The notes under the pieces are model-generated. The model saw nothing but the letters and a program-made list of their open reading frames with translations, did no database searches and was not told the DNA's origin. DNA of 64,000 nt. Source: Cyanophora paradoxa. Its lineage: Eukaryota > Glaucocystophyceae > Cyanophorales > Cyanophoraceae. The DNA is taken from NCBI GenBank assembly GCA_004431415.1, contig QPMI01000109.1:1-64000 (forward strand), given 5' to 3'. Position 1 is the first letter of the stretch. Each line of letters opens with the position of its first letter. The position numbers and the translations under genes are program-made. Shown here in pieces: positions 56,940 through 64,000 of the stretch.

Positions 56940-57306
56940 CGCTACGAGTTGGCGCCTAGGAAGAAAATTTCCTGGCCATGGGCGAAACTGGCAGATCTTG
57001 CCCTTATGTAAATTAGCTACCTGGAAGGTTCTAGTAGCCTCCTGGTATAGTCCTAGTAACTGCCGGCTAGTAACTGCCAACAGCAGCTTTTATATAGCAT
57101 GCGAAATATACCGGCACGTGCCCAATCAGAAAACACTGGCATTTTCAAGTCGAATTAGTACGGGGACCTCGACAGCCCCAGCGCTGTACTAATTTGACTT
57201 GGAAGGTGGCCCCAGTCTAAAACTCGGCCGAGTTCAAGTCAATCGACTTGACTCGGAAAAAGGTTTGTATGGCGGAAATCGCGCCATAGAGCCATAACTC
57301 GTAGCG
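56940..57306. mobile_element. 367-bp MITE nested in right arm of the foldback element
   Basis: The left end cgctacgagtt and the right end aactcgtagcg are perfect 11-bp inverted repeats, with looser similarity further in (ggcgcc). The insert is flanked by CGG at 56937-56939 and 57307-57309. Removing it with one CGG restores cacacgggtatcat, which is exactly the complement of the uninterrupted left arm (53,096-53,109). This proves insertion and a 3-bp target duplication, as made by CACTA- or PIF/Harbinger-type transposases. Confidence 0.85.
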
Positions 57307-57338
57307 CGGGTATCATTTCCACACGGAACACATGTACA

Positions 57339-58438
57339 GGCAAGGTAGCCTTAGGAAGCCTAAGGTAGGGCATGATCGATCGAAATTGTGGATCGGGCGG
57401 GATTCGATAGCGTGATTCGAATTCTCATCGCAGGGCGATTCGAACACGGGAGGCATGAAATGGACAGCGCGACGTCGGACAGTGTTGACACCCGGGACCC
57501 TGACACGGCCGCGGTGACACTGTGACACCCCGCCGGCGCCGGGCCCGCGGCCCGCTGATCGATATCGCCGAGTCGCGACGACCTCGACGTCGACTCGAAT
57601 TCAAAACATGCACACTGGAACTCTCGATCCCGGTTGGTCCGCTGGTCCGGGAAACATTAATTTTAAGAGCTCAGGCTGCAGCTGGGGTACTTCGATCATC
57701 TCTGTCAGTCAGCGAGCTCGATCGATATCGCGAGACGGCCGCTACCTACTAGGATATATATATATATATAAATAGTACCGTAGTACAGTAGTACCGTAGA
57801 ACGCCCGGCGCCCGGCCCGGCCCGGCGGCGCCCGGCGAGTCGCCGCCGACTCGGCTAACTTAGTAATATAACGTTAACTCTGCGCATGCATGCATGACGT
57901 CGACTCCGATCCGCCGTAACAGCTCCGAGTCCAGGCCTTCGAATTCGGTTAGCCTTAGTGGAGGCGACGACCGTCGGACTCCGAGTCCCGCGCTGACTCG
58001 CCGACGCGACCGTCGAAGACGTCGACCTTCGGATTCCGGGACAGCCTGGGACGTCGACAGGCCTAGCTAGACCGAGGCGCCGCGCGGCGCGCGCAGCATA
58101 TGCATGCATATTGCAGCAGCAATCCAGCTTAGGATGCTCGACTCGGCGATGATCATAGGATCATCGGATGCACATATATTTATATATAGCTATAGCAAGC
58201 GACGTTCCAGCTAGCGCTCGAAGTTCAGCGGACTCCGGGAGCACCTAGCTATAGCCGCGGCTGCCCTTGCAATTGGCAGAACTAGTGATGAGCTGCCAGG
58301 CTGACAACATCCCGACTCGGCGAGCTAAAAGGCCTGCTGCAGCTGGCTAGCACAATAGAACTTCAATCTCAAGCCGGTGTACATGTCGTGCATGCGCAGC
58401 TGCTCATGATCATGATCATCCCGTCGAAGTCTGGACAC
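57339..58438. other. Intergenic region upstream of the receptor gene
   Basis: No gene is supported. The stretch contains a (TA)n run near 57,752-57,775, GTAC/TACGG palindromic words, and TGATCATGATCA-type words near 58,404-58,418. The promoter of the downstream receptor gene should be in the last few hundred bases. Confidence 0.5.
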
Positions 58439-61400
58439 ATGGCTCGCGTGAATACGCGGGGCCGTATCTGGCGAGCGCGTTTCCTCCTGTTCATCCACGT
58501 CGTTGCTCTGCAGCTAGCCCTGGGTGCGGCAAACGCCGTTCAATACGACGCCGTGACGAGCGGCCAACGAGCAGCAAAGGACCCCACACCCTCAACCTCG
58601 GCGGGTGCATATAGCAGCTGCATGCGCAGTGATCCCACTGCCTGACTATATATGATCATGATCATGATACGCTCAAATAATAATCTTGAACTCCCCAGGC
58701 TCTTCCCCACAACGGAACCTACCTTCGGTCGACGGCTAGAGGGCATTTACCGGTTCTGCGTGGACCTAATCAACAATAGAACGGACATTCTCCCCCGACA
58801 CCGCCTCATCCCAAAAGTGTACGACACGGGTGCGCACGCATGCGCACTGCATGCCGGCCAGCGCTTTGCTCGACTTAAGATTGCAAGAAACGACGACACA
58901 CGCACCTATATATTGCTTTGCACACCTCTTTGATTTGGGTTCGCCACTGTTCCTTGGAAGATCACTAATTGCGAAGCAGACTTCGACAACTCGCAGGCGG
59001 CCCAGGCTGCTATGCTGCTTCTCTCAACGAGCCCCATCGCGACAATCGGCCCAGTGACGTCGCGGACGGCGAAGCCTGCGGCCAGTGTCTTGGGGAAGTA
59101 CGAAGTTACGGCCGTCTCTCCCTCAGCGACCGACCCAGATCTCTCAGAGAAGGTTTGCAAACCTGTGGCCAGTGCTGCAGCGTGCTCACGTTTCTTGAAT
59201 GACGTTCCGGGCCGGGGGTCGCTGTAGAGCCAGTATAAATTCTTCGCAAGGACTGCGCCGTCGGAGTGCGTATAGATCTTTTGTTTTCTTTTTCCATCTA
59301 CGGCTAGCGCTTGCATTTCGCTGCGGAAATCAAACGCGTATGCGACGCTGACTCGAGCTCGCGGGCAGCACGCTGCAGGGGCGCGCGCTGGCCCGCCTCG
59401 TGCTCGCCCTCGGCTGGAGAGCCGTGGGCCTCCTCAGCGCCGACGAGGCTTACGGTTCGCCCCGAGCGCGAGCGCTCATATAGCTGATCATGATCATAGT
59501 ATGAGCGCGCGATGCTAACAACGAACCAATCTCACAGGTCAGAACCTCGCGAAGGTGTTCCAAGAGGAGGCGCAGGTGCGCTTTTCCATCGATTTTGTGT
59601 AAATCCGCAAATCGTTCGGAACCGGCACCGGTCCCGCAGCTCATCGGTTTGCGCGTCCTGGCCTGGGCCTCTTTCTCGCCTAGTACGTCTGTTTTGAATC
59701 CAGTTTTTGATTCGATTTCTTATTTCTCGTCCGGGCATCATGATGACGTTCCTCCGCAGGCGACGCAGAAGTTGTGAGCCCATTGTCAACGCTGAAGAGC
59801 GCCGGGGCGCGCGTCATCTGCGTGTTCTACGCACAGGCGCGACAATTTTCTGCCAAACACCATAAGCACTATTGCGGAGACCGCGTTTTGAGCTTCTGAG
59901 TTGCCTAACGCAGGCGTACCACAAGGTCTTCACGAGCGCACAGAAAATGGGCATGATAGGTGGGCGTAGCTTATGCATGCTTTGCACTGTTTTCTCATTC
60001 AGTTGCAAGTGTCTTCTCGAGCTCCGTTTTCCCTAATTCAACGTGCCCAACAGGCCCGGACTATGTATTTCTGGGGGGGGATACGCTGACGACGGGGTTC
60101 CCTTTGGATGAAATTGTAAGCTTAAGCTTATCGCCGAGCGTCAGAAATGAGCTAGTCAGAAACTGATTGCTCTCACAGGGGGACATAGTCGAGGGTACCC
60201 TAGGTCTTCAGCCCGACAGCGCGATTGTGCGCATATTTCGATCGATATATCCGCGCGATTGCTTTCCTCGCTCACTTTTGCGAGGAGGATGCTGCGCCGG
60301 CGCGTACGTTCATCGAGGCGTTCAAGAGGCAGAGCTCGGCCGCGTACTACGGAGCAGGCGAGGTCATCTCCGACCCCTACTTCCTCTTCACAGCCGGTGC
60401 AGCACCCGCGCCCGGCCTGGCGCGCCCTTCCCTTGGCTGCAGTTCCCTGAAGCTGTTGTTGCAGACGCGGTAAACGGTGCAGCACCTCCTCCGGATCCCC
60501 GTGCCCCCGGCCCCTTCGCGGCATTCCTGACATGCATATATGCCGCAGTCATCGCCAACGCGCTGCACACGCTCATCGAACGGGGCGTCGCCCTGAACTC
60601 GAGCTACTCGCGGCCCGGCGAGCTCTTCAGCGTGAATCCATTCGGCAAGCAGGTTCTGGAGGCGGTACTTGAACAGAAGGTCGCCGGAATCACGGGTCTG
60701 GTGGAGCTCGACAAGAACGGCGACCGGCTCGGAAACTTTGTGCTCGTGAACTACGTCAACAGCGTGTGGAAGCCGGTCTGCCACCAGCTCATGCATATAC
60801 AGATACAACATAACAGATACATAACGCATATCTTCGAGGATCTTTCTTATCTTGTAGCGCGCGGCTTTTAGGTCGGCAAGCTCGACAACACAGGCGTCCT
60901 GACGCTGCTTCCTGCACACGTGGCTACGATCAAATGGCCCGGACCCAAGAAGCCCTTTGACGGATCATGCGTTGCGGGACAGGCCCCCAATCAGAAGGGC
61001 CTCTGCGAACCTTGCGACAGCGGCTCCTTTGCGCGGGTCGGGTTTGCCACCTGCGAACCTTGTGCGTGCTGTAATGCGGCTCTTATCTAGTATGCACTTG
61101 AGCGCGTTTCGCAACTACTAATCATGATCATGATCGTGATCCCGCCCGCAAACAGGCCCACCGGGCTCTTTCGCGGGCGTGAGCGGGAGCGACCGCTGTA
61201 TTCCTTGCGCGCCTGGAACCGCAGCCGCGAGCATTGGCTCTGCGGTTTGCAAGCCATGTGCGTAGACCTTTTTCCTGCTGCTGCAGGATCCTTAAGAGTG
61301 CGCATGCGCTCACGCTTTTCCAGGCGAGCCGGGATTTTTCGCATCCCAAGTCAACTCCACATCATGCACGCCATGCCCAAGGGTTTGTATGACGCTACTG

Positions 61401-64000
61401 GCTGCATACTTTTCGTTGTTAAAGGTTTCGAGGCTGAAAGTTGCACGGCTCGGGCAGGGATCTTGGGAAAACCGTGTTGGCAGCGTGGCCTGCACTCCGG
61501 CGGACTACACGGAATTCGTTTCAGAGGAGGCAGCAAGCAAGGTCGGAATTCTCATTCGTAGCGCTTCGATCCGCTCCAACTACGTCGACTGCGCAGGCTG
61601 CCAAATGCCCTGAGAACTCCCTCGCAAACCGCGTTGGCAGCAGCAACATCTCGGAATGCATGTGCTCTACGGGCTACTACAGCACTGAGCTGCTCGACGG
61701 CCGAGCTTACTCCGAGTGCAAAAGGTGTCCTTTTCCTGGGGGCATCTGCAGGGGCGGTCCAGCTCTCCTCGTCGAGCCGGATTACTACCGACTTCCCTGG
61801 TCCTATTCCACCCTGGTGAAGTGTGAGCACAGCGGCTGCGCGGGCGGAAACGCGACCGGACACGCCAACCAGTGTCGAGACGGCTTCCTCGGCACTCTCT
61901 GCTCCACCTGCGACGTTCGTTTGTTTCATGATCGATATCTTCGCAATCTCGTTCGCGTTTTTAATTAAAGGCTCTTTAGTTCGGCTACGGGTCGATCGGC
62001 GGAGGCGGAGAGGCCACGAGCTGCGTGCGATGCGCAAATCCTGACGTGCGTCTGCTGTGCGATGGCAGCTGCAGCTGCAGTCGCGAAACGCATTTGTGCG
62101 GATCCTGATGTTGGATGCTGGCGCACATGCGATTGCAGATTTCCGCCGCGATTGTCTTTTTCAGTGTAGTTCTTATTATCGTGGCCGCTGGCGTAATGTC
62201 GTGGTTTGCAATTCGATCTGCCTTTACGTGAGTGACTGCCATTTACATGTCGACGTCCCCAGTGGGCCGACCTGACATGGATTCCGTTCGCAGTACTTCC
62301 TCTCAAGTTTCCGTCATCCTCCGCATCCTTATCAACCACCTTCAGTGCCCTATATTTTATTCGACGTGCTGCAATTGCACGGGCGCGCGGTGTTCTGAAG
62401 CTTTTGCGCATGCCTCCCTCAGATTCAATAGCTTCGTGCAATCAATCCCGCTTCGGTGGCCAGAGGTGATCGCCCGCATCCTCCGCATCGGCGGCTCCGC
62501 AAACAGTCCGTTCACGTCGACATTCCGCATACTTAGCGTCTCGACTACAAGCCTCTGAGCGGACGTCGCGTGTCCGCAGATCCCATGGACGCATTCATCT
62601 CAATCGACTGCATCATGGCCGAGCGGCCGGTGAGGCACTGTTAGACGCGGTCTCGATCGTGAATTCAAACGGGTTGATCATACTTGTGATTTAACACGCA
62701 GTACCAACGCGAGCTGGTGTACTTTTACAAAGGTTCGCGTACTTTCACGAGTATGATAATGAGTTCAGTTGATCACATCTTAAAGCCGAACTAAGAAGCC
62801 CGCACGTGAATCAGCTGCGGGATATCTCTTTCTGCCTCTCCTTGCCATCAGTCTGGTGCGGCAATCCGCCATATAGCTACGTAGCTAGACCTGCTTGCGT
62901 TCGAAGCTGAAGTGCTTATATCTTTTCATTTTTGAAGCCTGTGGTTGCCGTGTCGATCATGGCCTGGTTTTCAGTCTTCCGTGCACGACGGGAAGCTCGG
63001 CGTTCAAGTTGTGACCTGAGCCAGTGCGCGCAATCGCCCGTATTCTTGTGTTCGAATTCGAGCTGTGATGCCTCCCGCCCGCCCAGGGGTACCGGCACCC
63101 CTGGTCCCAAGTCAAACTCAATGAAGCCGCTGAATTCGATGCATTCAAAAGTCAGTCCCGCGGCATCGGTATCAGACCACACAGTTGCAGCATGCGCAGA
63201 TCTAGACGACGCCAGCTTAAGACAAGACGGCCCCACGAACATTGCCCGGAAGCGCCGGCTGGAGGTGCCCTCTACTTCACCTATCGTTTTTGTATGGGTC
63301 CACCTATCTATATATATATATATCTAGATTTATGCTTGTTTCCGGGTATAAATATTTCAATTTGCATCCGGACACAAAAATTTAGTCGCCTTCGCAGCGG
63401 TCTGACAGCACATTGTCTTTGATTGCGAGGCGGGTTTCGCAAACGGTGTGGCCACATCGCGAAGTGTGAGTCCTGTTTACATTCAATGCCAGCAATAGCT
63501 GTGGCGCTATTCGTTTGTTACATTTTCAGCGTCGCCCTGCAGCTGGATGCAGTCATTGAGACACGCACACTCGGCTCGCAGGAATTCGAGTTCGACCTTC
63601 ACGGCCCTCCGACAGCCTAGCCTTGTCGGCATCATCTCTCCTTCTCAACGCTTCGAGCCTTCGTGGCCTGATTATTACGTCGTCATAACGATGGTCTCTA
63701 TTTTCCTGGTGATCACGTGCATGGTTTCCGTCCTCTTGCTGGCATTTTTTGCGGCTCTCATTATCACTACAACCGTTGACGTGCACATCTCATGCTGCGT
63801 GCACGTGCACGTAGGTCTTTCCGATGGTCGCGGCCAAGGCACTGGACATCTTCCGCTGCAAGACCCTGTCCGGCGATGGATTAACCAAGTCCTTCGTTCG
63901 TAGCAGCATGAATATCCTGGTGAGGCCTGGCCGGACGAATTAGAATTCGAGGCTGTGCATGTCACGCATGTGATCATCTATGCGCGCACAGTGCTTCTCG
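58439..64000 (+). CDS. Receptor-like protein: PBP1 ligand domain, Cys-rich region, TM segments (incomplete)
   Basis: The start ATG 58439 is followed by a signal peptide (FLLFIHVVALQLALGAANA). Exons then give an ANF-receptor/periplasmic-binding-protein type 1 domain: RRLEGIYRFCVDLINNRTDI (about 58,735), TIGPVTSRTAKPAASVLGKY (59,042), LVLALGWRAVGLLSADEAYG (59,400), VVSPLSTLKSAGARVICVFY (59,770), AYHKVFTSAQKMGMIG (59,918) and LVELDKNGDRLGNFVLVNYV (60,700). A cysteine-rich GCC2/GCC3-like part follows (61.0-62.0 kb; KRCPFPGGICRGG, GGEATSCVRCANPD). Then come a transmembrane segment VVLIIVAAGVMSWFAIR (62,167), SVILRILINHLQ, RWPEVIARILRIG, and a further membrane segment VITMVSIFLVITCMVSVLLL (63,680). 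The gene continues beyond the window. The ligand is unknown; small-molecule or amino-acid sensing is typical of the fold. Confidence 0.72.

Larger units (their letters stand above)
53076..57338. mobile_element. 4.3 kb foldback element with long inverted arms
   Basis: The left arm starting tgtacatgtgttccgtgtgg (53076) is repeated in inverse orientation ending at 57338. Arm similarity runs about 560 bp on the left (to about 53,640) and, after discounting a nested 367-bp MITE, a similar length on the right (to about 56,500). Shared blocks include the words around 53,285-53,370 and their complement at 56,785-56,875. The left arm has an extra block of about 110 bp (53,137-53,247) missing on the right. 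The core is G+C-rich satellite-like sequence with a tandem repeat and a 330-bp A+T-richer island (54,770-55,100). No transposase is seen. It is most likely a non-autonomous foldback transposon. The target duplication is uncertain because the end word TGTACA is itself a palindrome. Confidence 0.75.

Noticed and set aside
1-64000. CRISPR arrays, rRNA genes, prokaryotic operons
   Set aside because: No evenly spaced direct repeats with unique spacers, no rRNA-like sequence, and the spliced host genes show this is eukaryotic DNA.

Overview
The window joins two very different DNAs at about position 17,561. Positions 1-17,561 are A+T-rich, compact and intronless, and form the right-hand part of an integrated polinton-like virus (PLV). 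Positions 17,562-64,000 are very G+C-rich host DNA with split genes, short exons, GT...CAG introns, poly(C) tracts and dense short palindromes. The host is a unicellular eukaryote, most likely an alga or related protist; the sequence alone does not fix the lineage (cryptophyte, haptophyte and green algae all remain possible).

Viral part. The left end of the element lies outside the window, so no polymerase, integrase or helicase is seen. Present in order are a small AT-hook-like gene, three small hypothetical genes, the FtsK/HerA-type packaging ATPase, the major capsid protein, two minor capsid (penton-like) genes, a patatin phospholipase fused to a discoidin-like domain, a giant fibre with HxH repeats and an H-type lectin tip, four smaller fibres sharing one N-terminal module with exchangeable tips, a small phage-type gene, a Cys4 HNH/GIY-associated-type domain protein, and an S-adenosylmethionine decarboxylase (SpeD) with all its catalytic residues. 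A 1.1 kb gene-free terminal region follows, ending in a 27-bp inverted repeat exactly at the composition switch. Many viral genes carry one- or two-base indels, one has an in-frame stop, and one minor capsid gene carries an exact 114-bp copy of the capsid gene's end. It reads as a recently inactivated provirus, unless the indels are sequencing errors.

Host part. The virus abuts, and probably truncates, an ankyrin-repeat gene (minus strand, 17.56-18.7 kb). Next is a minus-strand F-box/LRR/ankyrin gene (19.03-23.25 kb). Two long paralogous genes then stand head to head: gene A (minus, 34,984 to 23,974) and gene B (plus, 38,389 to 50,411). Both encode multi-pass membrane proteins with four PAS-like sensor modules and resemble the Tmc ('tiny macrocysts') family. 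Their shared 3.4 kb upstream region is packed with short palindromes and MITE-like repeats.

At 51.4-52.7 kb is a possible small gene struck by two retroposons, each with a clear target-site duplication. At 53.08-57.34 kb is a 4.3 kb foldback element with long inverted arms, a GC-rich satellite-like core, a 172-bp tandem repeat, and a separate 367-bp MITE nested in its right arm. From 58,439 to beyond the window end runs a receptor-like gene: signal peptide, ANF-receptor/PBP1 ligand-binding domain, cysteine-rich GCC2/GCC3-like region, and transmembrane segments.
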